DNA of 31,586 bases from Chloroflexota bacterium (GTDB lineage: Bacteria > Chloroflexota > Dehalococcoidia > UBA3495), in contig JACZXN010000001.1 in NCBI GenBank assembly GCA_022571575.1, positions 1 to 31,586 on the forward strand, read 5' to 3'. The translations under genes were made by a program, and so were the position numbers. Below are positions 22,699 through 30,900 of this stretch, piece after piece (position 1 is the first letter of the stretch; the number at the start of each line of letters is the position of its first letter). The notes beneath the pieces are model-generated. The model worked only from the letters and a program-made list of their open reading frames with translations, ran no database searches and was not told the origin of the DNA.

Positions 22699-23421
22699 AT
22701 GACCCAGCAGGCGCTGATCCCGGACCAAGAAAAGGCCCAGCTAAAGCGGACCTTCCGCAAGGACCTGAAGGCCGAGGTCAACCTGCGCCTGTTCACCCAA
22801 CGGCCCTCCCCCATCGCCGTGCCGGGCAGGGAATGCAGATACTGTCTCCAGACCCAGCAGATGCTGGAGGAACTGGTGGCGCTGTCGCCCAAGGTCCACC
22901 TCGAGACCGTGGACATCTACGCCCAGCCGGACCTGGCCAGTGAAGCGGGGATCACCAGGGTTCCCGCGATCGAGTTCGGCATAAAAGCCGGACCAAAAGA
23001 TGGACCGAAGCTCAGGTTCTTTGGGATTCCCATGGGCTACCAGATGGCCGTCATCGTAGAAAACATCCGCACCATCTCCCGGGGCGTCAGTCCTCTGAGC
23101 ATGGACACGCGAAAGAAACTGCGCCGGATCAATCAGCCGGTGCACATCCAGGTCTTCGTCACGCCGGCCAGCGCCCAGTGCCCGGCCATCGCCCGGTTGG
23201 CCCACGCCCTGGCGTTGGAGAACCAGAATATCACCGCCGACGTGATTGAGATCGAGGAATTCCCCGCCCTTGCCCAACAGTACGGCGTCCGGTCGGTCCC
23301 GTTGACGGTGGTGAACGAACTTACCCAGATCGCCGGGGTGGTTACGGAAACCGAATTCGTCGAAAAGATCATCCAGTGTGGAGTACGCCTGCAACCGGAC
23401 TCCGCACGGGTCCAGGCCTAA
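22699..23421 (+). CDS. Tandem thioredoxin-fold protein, PDO-like, with one degenerate active site
   Basis: 240 aa, two thioredoxin-like domains as in protein disulfide oxidoreductase/glutaredoxin-like proteins of thermophiles and Chloroflexota. Domain 1 has CRYC (C46, C49) and the cis-Pro in RVPAIEF (P89). Domain 2 has SAQCPAI, with C161 but Ala-Ile where the second Cys would be, and cis-Pro in SVPLTV (P201). So only the first site can form an internal disulfide. No signal peptide, thus cytoplasmic. ATG 22699 has AGGAGA seven bases upstream. It sits between the inositol-lipid genes and ribH with no obvious pathway link. Confidence 0.82.
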   Translation: MTQQALIPDQEKAQLKRTFRKDLKAEVNLRLFTQRPSPIAVPGRECRYCLQTQQMLEELVALSPKVHLETVDIYAQPDLASEAGITRVPAIEFGIKAGPKDGPKLRFFGIPMGYQMAVIVENIRTISRGVSPLSMDTRKKLRRINQPVHIQVFVTPASAQCPAIARLAHALALENQNITADVIEIEEFPALAQQYGVRSVPLTVVNELTQIAGVVTETEFVEKIIQCGVRLQPDSARVQA

Positions 23422-23454
23422 GACAACCAACAGACTGCACCAGGAGAAATAAGA

Positions 23455-23928
23455 GTGCCCAAAGAATTAAAGGGCGACATGAACGGAAAGGGACTCCACG
23501 TAGGGGTGGTCGTTGCCCGTTTCAACGAAGTCATCACCAGAAAGCTGCTGGACTCGGCCGTCGAGACTCTGATCCGTCATGGTGTCCGGGATGAAGACAT
23601 CACCGTCAGTTGGGTCCCGGGGGCATTTGAGTTGCCGGTGGTGGCCAAGACCCTGGCCAAGTCCGGCCGCTACCAAGCGGTCATCTGTCTTGGGGCGGTC
23701 ATACGCGGTGAGACCTCCCACTACGACATGGTGGCCGGTCAGGCCGCCAGCGGCATAAGTTCGGTGGCGCTGGAAACCGGGGTGCCGACCATATTCGGCG
23801 TGCTGACCACCGAGAACATGGACCAGGCCCTGAACCGGGCCGGAGGAAAGTCGGGCAACATGGGGGCCACCACGGCCGTCGCCGCCATCGAGACGGCGCG
23901 GCTCATCGAAGCCGCCAACACGGCCTAG
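23455..23928 (+). CDS. ribH: 6,7-dimethyl-8-ribityllumazine synthase
   Basis: 157 aa. It condenses 5-amino-6-ribitylaminouracil with dihydroxybutanone phosphate in riboflavin synthesis. Motifs: [12 protein letters not shown] (17-28), [17 protein letters not shown] (51-67), [18 protein letters not shown] with the catalytic His (H89), [21 protein letters not shown] and [14 protein letters not shown]. Length is normal for a capsid-forming or pentameric RibH. GTG 23455 has AGGAG eight bases upstream. No other rib gene is in the window and no FMN riboswitch was noticed upstream, so the pathway is scattered. Confidence 0.96.
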   Translation: MPKELKGDMNGKGLHVGVVVARFNEVITRKLLDSAVETLIRHGVRDEDITVSWVPGAFELPVVAKTLAKSGRYQAVICLGAVIRGETSHYDMVAGQAASGISSVALETGVPTIFGVLTTENMDQALNRAGGKSGNMGATTAVAAIETARLIEAANTA

Positions 23929-23974
23929 TCCCTCCGGCGGCCCGTTTCCCATCTCGACATCCAAGGAGCGCTCC

Positions 23975-24874
23975 GTGAAGATCGGTGTGACCATTCCCAA
24001 CAACTGGGGTGTGGAAGACCCGCGGCAGGTCTTGGAATTCGGTCCCCTGGCCGAGAGCCTGGGCTATGACTCGGTCTGGGTCATGGACCACCTGTTCAAC
24101 ACCGGATACATCCGGGAGCGGTTGGAAGACAAGCCCTACTACCATCCCATGTCCACCCTCTCCTTCCTGGCGGCCACCACCTCAAAGGTGACCCTGGGCA
24201 CATCAGTGCTGGTGCTTCCCTACCACAACCCCGTTGAACTGGCCAAGTACGCCGCCACCCTGGACCAGATATCCGGCGGCAGGGTCACCCTGGGCGTGGG
24301 CGTGGGAGCGATGACCGAGGAGTTCGATGCCCTGGGCATCTCCATGCGCCAGCGGGGTTCCCTGACCGACGAGTGCATCGACATCATGAAGGAGCTCTGG
24401 TCCAGCCACCTGCCCAAGTATCAGAGCAAACGCTGGGACTTCTCCGATCTTTATTTCTCGCCCAAACCGGTGCAGCCCACCATTCCGGTGTGGGTCGGCG
24501 GCTCCAGCCCCGGTGCGATGAAGCGGACCGCCCTGCGCGGCGACGGCTGGCATCCCACCGGACTCTCGCCCGAGGGGTACGCCCTGGGAAAGCAGGAGAT
24601 CACCGAGGCCGCCACGGCGGCGGGAAGGGACCCCGGAAAGCTGACCTGGTCGATCAGGGTTGAGGTGGAGGTGCACGGCCGGCCCTCCAGCGACCGCGCC
24701 GCCAGCCGGACGACCCTGCCCGGCCACGACCCGGCCATGATGGCGGCCTCGATCAAGGCCTACCAGGACGCGGGGGTTGAGCACATGGTGCTGGCCCTGA
24801 ACTCGGGAGACGTCCCGGCCCTAAAGCGGCTCATGGAGACGATCGCGGAAGAGGTGTTGCCGGAGTTTCGCTAA
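23975..24874 (+). CDS. F420-type LLM-class flavin/deazaflavin oxidoreductase
   Basis: 299 aa TIM-barrel of the luciferase-like monooxygenase superfamily. It has an early GVTIPNNWG strand, GYDSVWVMDHLF, the TSKVTLGTSVLVLPYHNP segment, LDQISGGRVTLGVGVG and PTIPVWVGGSSPGAMKRTA, as in TIGR03619-like F420-dependent enzymes of Chloroflexota and Actinomycetota. The substrate cannot be predicted; FMN use cannot be excluded. GTG 23975 is preceded by AAGGAGCG. The stop overlaps by four bases the stop of the convergent MFS gene. Confidence 0.87.
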   Translation: MKIGVTIPNNWGVEDPRQVLEFGPLAESLGYDSVWVMDHLFNTGYIRERLEDKPYYHPMSTLSFLAATTSKVTLGTSVLVLPYHNPVELAKYAATLDQISGGRVTLGVGVGAMTEEFDALGISMRQRGSLTDECIDIMKELWSSHLPKYQSKRWDFSDLYFSPKPVQPTIPVWVGGSSPGAMKRTALRGDGWHPTGLSPEGYALGKQEITEAATAAGRDPGKLTWSIRVEVEVHGRPSSDRAASRTTLPGHDPAMMAASIKAYQDAGVEHMVLALNSGDVPALKRLMETIAEEVLPEFR

Positions 24875-26154
24875 GGCGAGATAGCCCTGCCATCCGCCCT
24901 CTTCGGCGCCCGCGTCAGCAGCAGCATGGCGATGGTGGCGAAGCCCAGGATGGACAGGACGATGAAGGCGTCATTGTAGCTGCCGGTCACGTCGTAGATG
25001 ATGCCGGAGAATAGCGCGCCGATGGCCTGGCCCAGGGACACGAAGGGCTCGGTCACGCCCCGGATGGCGCTCAGCGACCGGCGGCCGAAGTAGTCGGCGT
25101 AGGCCACCACGGGCACCACCAATATCCCGCCCACCGCCGCTCCGAACATCGAAGCCACGGCCAGCGCCTCGATGGTGGTGTCGGCCATGGGGAAGAGCAT
25201 CAGCGCCACCGCCATCATCAACGCCACCCCGGCGTAGGTGTAGCGGACGGGGACCCGTTCCACCAGCCAGCCCCAGAAGAGGCTGCCAACCCCCGTGAAC
25301 ACGGCGTTCAGACTCAGCGACGCCGCCGAAACACCCACGCCCAGACCCTGGTCCAAGAAATAGGCCCCCTGATGGATATTGGTGCCCGACTGTAGTAGAA
25401 ATAGGGAGCCGGTGGCCAGCGCCAACAGCCAGAGGGTGGGGGTGCGGACGGCCTCCCGCAGGGTCCAGCCTGGTTCTCCGGGCGCGGCCTCGGCCCCGGT
25501 CTCGTTCCCGGCCCCGCCACCCGGTTCCTCGGGCGGGTCGCCGTCGGGCCGCAGACCCACCGATTCGGGGCTCTGCCGCACCAACATCGAGACCGGTCCC
25601 AGGGCCAACACCCAGACCAACACTCCCAGCACGATCCAGGCGTCTTCCCAGCCCCGGTATTTGATGACCAGCCCGGCGATGAGGGGAAAAGTGATCATGC
25701 CGAAGGAATGGGAGAGGAACAGCATCCCCGTGGCCCGGCCCCGGCGTCTGACGAACCACCGGGACACCACCACCGAAGAACCGATGTTCAATGGGCTGGA
25801 AAATATGACGCGCCCGGCGCCGTAGGCCAGATAGAATGCAATGGGCGCCGTGGCCCAGGCCAAAGACACCGTCGTCAGCCCCAGAACCAGTACGCTGCCG
25901 GTCAGAATGATACGGACACCGTACCGGTCCAGGGCCCAGCCCACCACCGGCGAAGCCACCATGGCCACCAGCCCGCCCAGACTGGCCGCCCCGGCGATGA
26001 GGGTCCGGCTCCAGCCCAGTTCCTCGGACATGGGAAAGATGAAAACGGCCAGGGTCAAACTGGCGGCGGCGTTGCGGACGACCATGGAACTGCCCGCCGC
26101 GAAGAGAATGGCCCAGCCGTAATAAAATGGCAGCCTATTTAAGAGCCGGTACAT
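24871..26154 (-). CDS. MFS transporter (OFA/MCT-like)
   Basis: 427 aa, twelve predicted membrane helices. The N-terminal half starts YYGWAILFAAGSSMVVRNAAA and has the loop 2-3 motif GWALDRYGVR (G-x3-D-R-x-G-x-R). A hydrophilic central loop of about 40 residues, rich in Pro/Gly/Glu (about 200-240), separates the halves. The pattern resembles oxalate/formate antiporter-like and monocarboxylate-type MFS proteins. Cargo unknown. ATG 26154 starts directly before the first helix; the ribosome site is weak. It is convergent with the F420-type oxidoreductase (four-base stop overlap) and preceded by a strong hairpin repeat. Confidence 0.87.
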   Translation of the reverse strand: MYRLLNRLPFYYGWAILFAAGSSMVVRNAAASLTLAVFIFPMSEELGWSRTLIAGAASLGGLVAMVASPVVGWALDRYGVRIILTGSVLVLGLTTVSLAWATAPIAFYLAYGAGRVIFSSPLNIGSSVVVSRWFVRRRGRATGMLFLSHSFGMITFPLIAGLVIKYRGWEDAWIVLGVLVWVLALGPVSMLVRQSPESVGLRPDGDPPEEPGGGAGNETGAEAAPGEPGWTLREAVRTPTLWLLALATGSLFLLQSGTNIHQGAYFLDQGLGVGVSAASLSLNAVFTGVGSLFWGWLVERVPVRYTYAGVALMMAVALMLFPMADTTIEALAVASMFGAAVGGILVVPVVAYADYFGRRSLSAIRGVTEPFVSLGQAIGALFSGIIYDVTGSYNDAFIVLSILGFATIAMLLLTRAPKRADGRAISP

Positions 26155-26186
26155 CGGATCACTGTTTGATCACCATATATCAAAAA

Positions 26187-26230
26187 CCAAATAAAAACGC
26201 CGCGGCGCCCCAAATAAAAACGCCGCGGCG
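26187..26230 (-). repeat. 21-nt direct repeat forming a strong minus-strand hairpin/terminator
   Basis: Positions 26187-26207 and 26210-26230 are identical. Each contains the self-complementary CGCCGCGGCG, so the two copies can pair as a 10-base GC stem. On the minus strand each is followed by TTTTTATTT, as in a rho-independent terminator. It would stop leftward transcription just before the MFS gene. Confidence 0.75.
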
Positions 26231-26269
26231 TCACAGGGGCCCGCCACGGCGGTCGATCACAGGCGACCA

Positions 26270-27169
26270 GTGTATAGCTTGAAACCGGCTTGCGCCAATC
26301 TTGGCTTCAGATTTCGTCTCCGCTCAGCCTTGGCGGCATCGGCCGTGCTCGGCGTGCTCTCCCTGCTGGCGTGCCAGGGCGCGGCCGGCGCGCCCGGCCC
26401 GGCGGGAGCGGAGGGAGCGCCAGGCCCGCCGGGTCTCCAGGGTGAAGCCGGCCCAACGGGCGAAGCCGGCTCCGCGGGCGAACCAGGACCAAAGGGAGAC
26501 CCCGGCTCCCGAGGTTTCCCCGGGTTCGTAGGCCCCAGAGGACCGGAGGGACTGCCCGGTGCGCCACCGCCCGATTTCAGCGACTTTATCGGCGACACGC
26601 GAAGCGCCGTCATATTTATCAGAGTGCTCTTTTCCCAGGGGTCGGGCGTCCGCATCTCGCCCACTGAGATAATCACCGCCGAGCATGTGATCACCGGGGC
26701 GGGGCGGGTGGAGGTGTACCTGGGCGGGTCCATTCAAGGGGCCACGGTTACCGGATACGACACCGCCCGCGACCTGGCGCTGCTTACCCTGGACCGGCCC
26801 GCCGAGGGCTTGACCGTGGGGTTGCCGGTCTCGAACCAGGTGTTCGCCGACCTGTCGCAAAGACTGGTCGAGGACATCGGCTACGAGGTGGCGCTGATCG
26901 GATTCGTTCCCGATATCTCGACCACGACCCCGGTGGTCACCTTCGGCCGCATCGGGGCCCTGTGGAACATCCGGCCCGGCGACTTTGCCATCGGCCAGGT
27001 GGACGCCGCCGCAACCAATGGCATGAGCGGTGGCGGGGTTTTCAACAAATTCGGCGAGTTCTTGGGGGTCCTGGTGACATCATCCAGCTTCGACGGCAAC
27101 ATCCGCTACGTCAGGTTCGAGGAGATCAAAGAGGTGATCGACGGGCTGCGGGCCGGTAGCAAGCGCTAG
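26270..27169 (+). CDS. Lipoprotein trypsin-like protease with collagen-like stalk
   Basis: 299 aa from GTG 26270. A signal peptide with perfect lipobox LLAC (Cys35) implies a surface lipoprotein. Directly after it runs a Gly-X-Y collagen-like region of about 20 triplets (about 37-100; for example [13 protein letters not shown]) rich in Pro, Glu and Ala. Then comes a trypsin-like (S1/HtrA-type) domain: TAEHVITG (His), [11 protein letters not shown] (Asp), [10 protein letters not shown] (Ser, with Gly-Met-Ser in place of Gly-Asn-Ser). The triad is complete, so activity is likely. No PDZ domain. A stalk that holds the protease away from the cell is inferred. It is alone on its strand; its stop is 27 bases from a convergent gene. 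Confidence 0.87.
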   Translation: MYSLKPACANLGFRFRLRSALAASAVLGVLSLLACQGAAGAPGPAGAEGAPGPPGLQGEAGPTGEAGSAGEPGPKGDPGSRGFPGFVGPRGPEGLPGAPPPDFSDFIGDTRSAVIFIRVLFSQGSGVRISPTEIITAEHVITGAGRVEVYLGGSIQGATVTGYDTARDLALLTLDRPAEGLTVGLPVSNQVFADLSQRLVEDIGYEVALIGFVPDISTTTPVVTFGRIGALWNIRPGDFAIGQVDAAATNGMSGGGVFNKFGEFLGVLVTSSSFDGNIRYVRFEEIKEVIDGLRAGSKR

Positions 27170-27196
27170 GCAAACGCGATCGTGTGTCCGAGATGG

Positions 27197-28594
27197 CTAG
27201 AGGTCTTCCCGGTCCACAAACTCCTTTATCTCCGTCCAGTCCTCCCGCAGGCCCTCCAGTCCCGTATCGTCCGATTCCTCCCGCCCGTAATGCGAACGCT
27301 GAAATCGTTGCACTATCCGGTAGACCGGGTCGGTTGGCAGGAGGCCCCACAGGCCCCTTTGGTGCTCGTTGGGCGTCTCCCAATCCCGCCTGGGCCGGCC
27401 TAACCGGGCGGCCAGCCCCAGGAACCCATGGTAAACCTCCCTGGGCGTGACGGGTTCCCGAACACTATCAGACCCTCTGTCCTGCACCGGGAACATCCTC
27501 TTCCACCATGCGGCAAACATGCCGGATAGATCGTCGTTGGCCCGCCTCCAGGTGAAGAGTGACTCCCTGGTTTCTTCAACATCGCCCTCACGACTGGTGA
27601 ACCGCCGGGACCGGAACAACCGGTAGACCAACCAGCCGGCGATCGACACCGCCACGGCCAAAGCGAGCCACTTGAGTGCGGTAAATAGGGCGGTCGGCGG
27701 CTCTTTCTGCTCGGCTTGGTCAATGAGTCCCTGGTGGAACTCGTCCAGCCGTTGCTGGGCGATCTCCAGCCCTAAAAAGTCACCTGAACCGAAAAGTCCT
27801 GACAGCCAGTTGCCGATCTCCACCAGGCCAGCGGCCACCAATCCCATCAGCAGCAAGACTGGACGCAGTATCCAGAACCCGGCCGTGCCGGCGAATCTCA
27901 GGACTCCCCTGGTCACATCGTCCAGACCGCCCAGCCCGACGGCGCTGATGACCAGCCCCAACCCCACCACCACGGCGACACTGACAACGATGGGCATCAA
28001 CCATTCCCGGGACATCACGTGGGTCTCGGCGCTCTCGGAGGAGAACCGGGCCAGAGAGAGCCCCAGCAGGCCCACCGCGAAGAAACCCACCACCAAGAAA
28101 CCGTTCACCAACCGCTCTTCCACCATGCTGTCCACCAGCGCGGTGGCGAACAGCACGCCCAGACCCCACATGAAAGCGGAGCGCACCGCGTCCAGAGTGA
28201 TGTCCTCTTTGGCCACGCTGGAACCCCGCCACCAGACGACGATCAGGAATACCAAGGTCCCGACGATGGCAATCGTGGACTCCATATCTCCGGAGATCAG
28301 CGTGCCCACCGGAACGTAGCCGAGCCCGGTGTTCATGTTGGCCAAGACCAGCAAACACGGGACCCCGGAAATCAGGCCCACCAGGCCTCTGATGCGGAGA
28401 TTGACGTTGACCGACAGGATATAGGACATGAGAAAGAAGGACGAGACCAGCGCCAGCAGGACCAGCCAGAACGGCAGAACTATGCCGGGTTGGCTGAATA
28501 TGGCCGACGCAGCCAAGAAAACCAAGTAGAGAACACAGCCCTCCAGGAACAGGGCCACTGCGGTGACCGAGTTATTCCGCCATGACCGGCTCAT
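27197..28594 (-). CDS. Polytopic membrane protein with C-terminal DUF4129 domain
   Basis: 465 aa. About eight hydrophobic helices fill residues 10-270, then an extracytoplasmic segment (about 270-305), a further helix (about 310-330) and a cytoplasmic domain whose GRPRRDWETPNEH motif is that of DUF4129. This resembles TgpA-type proteins, but the transglutaminase core (Cys-His-Asp) normally between membrane region and DUF4129 is missing. ATG 28594 overlaps the DUF58 gene by 23 bases, so it is the last gene of the MoxR operon. Role unknown; such operons are linked to cell-envelope assembly. Confidence 0.75.
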   Translation of the reverse strand: MSRSWRNNSVTAVALFLEGCVLYLVFLAASAIFSQPGIVLPFWLVLLALVSSFFLMSYILSVNVNLRIRGLVGLISGVPCLLVLANMNTGLGYVPVGTLISGDMESTIAIVGTLVFLIVVWWRGSSVAKEDITLDAVRSAFMWGLGVLFATALVDSMVEERLVNGFLVVGFFAVGLLGLSLARFSSESAETHVMSREWLMPIVVSVAVVVGLGLVISAVGLGGLDDVTRGVLRFAGTAGFWILRPVLLLMGLVAAGLVEIGNWLSGLFGSGDFLGLEIAQQRLDEFHQGLIDQAEQKEPPTALFTALKWLALAVAVSIAGWLVYRLFRSRRFTSREGDVEETRESLFTWRRANDDLSGMFAAWWKRMFPVQDRGSDSVREPVTPREVYHGFLGLAARLGRPRRDWETPNEHQRGLWGLLPTDPVYRIVQRFQRSHYGREESDDTGLEGLREDWTEIKEFVDREDL

Positions 28595-29795
28595 GTTCCT
28601 CCTCAGCGTCCAAGATGCTGGCCATGGGAATCACGGTTATGTCACCCAGGTCGCGGTCCGGAAGCCCGTCCCCGGCGTAGAGCACCATCACCGGGCAGCC
28701 GTGGTCCCGGAACGCGGTTATCTCCTTGACCAGGGAGTCTCCCAGGTATGGCGTGACCAACAGGACCGTGGTGCCGGCGGGAAGAGAGCTGCGCTCCGCG
28801 TTCAACACATCGGCGAGGGGAGCAACCACGTAGGGCGCCGCCATGGCCAGGGCCTCCAGCGTCATGGCAAGTTGGCTGGACGAAGCTCCCATCGGGACGT
28901 TGATCCACTTCCCGGAGTAGCTGGCCACGGCGTTGCTGACCACCCCGTAGGTATAACCCCGGCGGTCCGCCAGGCTGGCCACCGATGCCGCCAAGGTCAC
29001 GGTGCGCTCAAAAAGGCGGCGGTTGCTGCCCTGCCAGGTGAGTTCCCGGCTCGAGCCGTTCATCACGATCAACATGTTCAGCGACACCACCGGCTCAAAG
29101 ACCTTGGTTTGCAATCGGCGGGCGCGGGCGGTCGCCTTCCAGTCGATGTGCTTCAGCGGGTCCCTGGGTTGGTACTCCCGCAGCCCCACCGCCCGGCTGG
29201 TGTCGTAGTAGAGGGGCCTGGAGCCGCGGATGTCGCCCAGAGGGTGTTCCGGCGGGAAAAGCACCCCTTCCAGGTCCACCACCCTGGGATATACCAGGAT
29301 GTGGTCGCATTCGCTGTACCGGATTTCAGCGGAACTGAACCCGAAGATGTCGCCGGACCGGAGGTGCACCGGGCCGATCCGGTGGTAACCGCGCTCCGTG
29401 CACTTCAGGGAATACTTCCAGGTGGCTTTCTGATATGGGAGCAGGGAGGTGGTGATGGCGTGTTGCCGGTTGGACTCCAGCCCGGTGCCCCGCATGGTCG
29501 CGCCGACCAGGTCCAGTCCGTCGGGGAAGGAGTCTTGGATGTCGACCCAGATCAATGGCAGCACTTTGTCATTATCCAGGGAGACGGTGTAGTCCACGGT
29601 GTCGCCGATGAAGGCCCGCTGGCGGCTGATGGTCCGCGAATGGGTCACGGAATGAAAGGCGTATCGTTCCCAGACCCGGGCGGCCATGGCCAAGACGATC
29701 ACCAGGGAGCCCACCACCAGCAGCAACCCCTCGCTGGCCACCAGGCCGATGAATATCAGTATGCTGCTGAGGAAAATCCAGAGATCGTTGAGCAT
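28572..29795 (-). CDS. DUF58 domain protein of the MoxR operon
   Basis: 407 aa. Two N-terminal membrane helices (about 5-42) are followed by a beta-rich domain and the DUF58 core: RPLYYDTSRAVGLREYQPRD, then DPLKHIDWKATARARRLQTK, then a VWA-like fold (LIVMNGSSREL). The usual Asp of the metal-binding MIDAS motif (D-x-S-x-S) is replaced by MNGSS here. These proteins work with MoxR AAA+ ATPases as an ATPase/VWA pair, likely acting in folding or assembly of envelope complexes. ATG 29795 is 23 bases after moxR and the gene overlaps the DUF4129 gene by 23 bases. Confidence 0.9.
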   Translation of the reverse strand: MLNDLWIFLSSILIFIGLVASEGLLLVVGSLVIVLAMAARVWERYAFHSVTHSRTISRQRAFIGDTVDYTVSLDNDKVLPLIWVDIQDSFPDGLDLVGATMRGTGLESNRQHAITTSLLPYQKATWKYSLKCTERGYHRIGPVHLRSGDIFGFSSAEIRYSECDHILVYPRVVDLEGVLFPPEHPLGDIRGSRPLYYDTSRAVGLREYQPRDPLKHIDWKATARARRLQTKVFEPVVSLNMLIVMNGSSRELTWQGSNRRLFERTVTLAASVASLADRRGYTYGVVSNAVASYSGKWINVPMGASSSQLAMTLEALAMAAPYVVAPLADVLNAERSSLPAGTTVLLVTPYLGDSLVKEITAFRDHGCPVMVLYAGDGLPDRDLGDITVIPMASILDAEEEHEPVMAE

Positions 29796-29818
29796 CGCGG
29801 TCCCCTTGGAACGGGGTG

Positions 29819-30808
29819 TTAGACCGGGACTTCCACCCGGGACAGTACGTCGGAGATCACGTCCTCGGCGGACCGTTCGCGGAGCCGGGCTTGGGACTTG
29901 AGGATGACGCGGTGGGCCAGCGTGAAGGGGGCCAGAGCCTTGATGTCATCGGGGCTCACATAATCCCGGCTCTGGATGGCGGCCAACGCCTGGGAGCAAC
30001 GGTAGAGACCCATGGTCGCCCTGGGACTGGCGCCCAATTCCACGTCGGCGTGCTGGCGGGTGGCCTGCACCAACTGCACGATGTAGCTTCTCAGCACCGG
30101 GTCAACGTACACCTGCTGCACCAGCCGTTGCAACTCGAGGATCTCCGGACCGTCGGCCACCGGCCGGAGGTCGGCCAGGGGGTTCGCCCCGTTGAACCGG
30201 GTCAGCATCTCCCCTTCTTGGGCCTCATCGGGGTAACCCATGCGGATCCGGATCAGGAACCGGTCCAGCTGGGCTTCGGGCAGAGGAAAGGTGCCCTCCA
30301 GTTCGATGGGGTTCTGGGTGGCGATGAGCAGGAACGGCGAGGGCATGGGAATGGTCAGGTCGTCCACCGTCACCTGACCTTCAGCCATGGCTTCCAGCAT
30401 CGCCGATTGGGTCCGGGGCGTCGCCCGGTTGATCTCGTCAGCCAACACCACCTGGGCCAGGATGGGTCCCGGCCGGAACTCGAACTCGCCGGACTTCTGG
30501 TTGTAGAAATTGACGCCGGTGATGTCCGAGGGCATCAGGTCCGGGGTGCACTGGATCCGCTTGAAGGAACATTGGAGGGACTCGGCCAGGCAGCGTGCCA
30601 GGGTGGTCTTGCCGATGCCGGGCACGTCTTCCACCAGGATGTGCCCGCCGCTCAACACCGCGGCCAGGGTCAGATCGATGACATCGCCCTTGCCCACCAA
30701 CACCCGCTCGATGTTGGCTTTGATCCTGGCCGCCGCCTGGGAGACGGGGCCGGATATATCTGCCGGCGATTCTGCCTTTGGCGCTTCGCTCTGGGCCATT
30801 GTGCTCAC
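29819..30808 (-). CDS. MoxR-family AAA+ ATPase
   Basis: 329 aa from GTG 30808; ATG three codons later is equally plausible. Walker A is DVPGIGKTT (61-69), Walker B VLADEINRA (121-129), then ATQNPIELEGTFPLPEAQLDRF (sensor and arginine-finger regions) and a C-terminal helical lid with RATMGLYRC. All are typical of the MRP subfamily of MoxR chaperones. It is cytoplasmic and probably remodels or inserts a metal/cofactor in partner proteins through the DUF58/VWA protein encoded immediately downstream. First gene of a three-gene overlapping set. Confidence 0.94.
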   Translation of the reverse strand: MSTMAQSEAPKAESPADISGPVSQAAARIKANIERVLVGKGDVIDLTLAAVLSGGHILVEDVPGIGKTTLARCLAESLQCSFKRIQCTPDLMPSDITGVNFYNQKSGEFEFRPGPILAQVVLADEINRATPRTQSAMLEAMAEGQVTVDDLTIPMPSPFLLIATQNPIELEGTFPLPEAQLDRFLIRIRMGYPDEAQEGEMLTRFNGANPLADLRPVADGPEILELQRLVQQVYVDPVLRSYIVQLVQATRQHADVELGASPRATMGLYRCSQALAAIQSRDYVSPDDIKALAPFTLAHRVILKSQARLRERSAEDVISDVLSRVEVPV

Positions 30809-30875
30809 AACGCATATACGGATGTTGGCGGCCGCCGGTTCAACGGCGCTCTGGCAAGTAGATTCTACAACTGAT

Positions 30876-30900
30876 GGTTCACCGGCGTTGGTTCACCGGC
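30876..30900. repeat. 14-nt tandem duplication at a stop codon
   Basis: GGTTCACCGGCGTT (30876-30889) is followed by GGTTCACCGGC (30890-30900). The second copy contains the stop of the minus-strand nucleotidyltransferase gene. Confidence 0.7.

Noticed and set aside
28563..29822. 419-codon plus-strand open frame opposite the DUF58 gene
   Set aside because: Mirrors almost exactly the DUF58 gene limits; composition is that of antisense reading, and DUF58 motifs are clear on the other strand.
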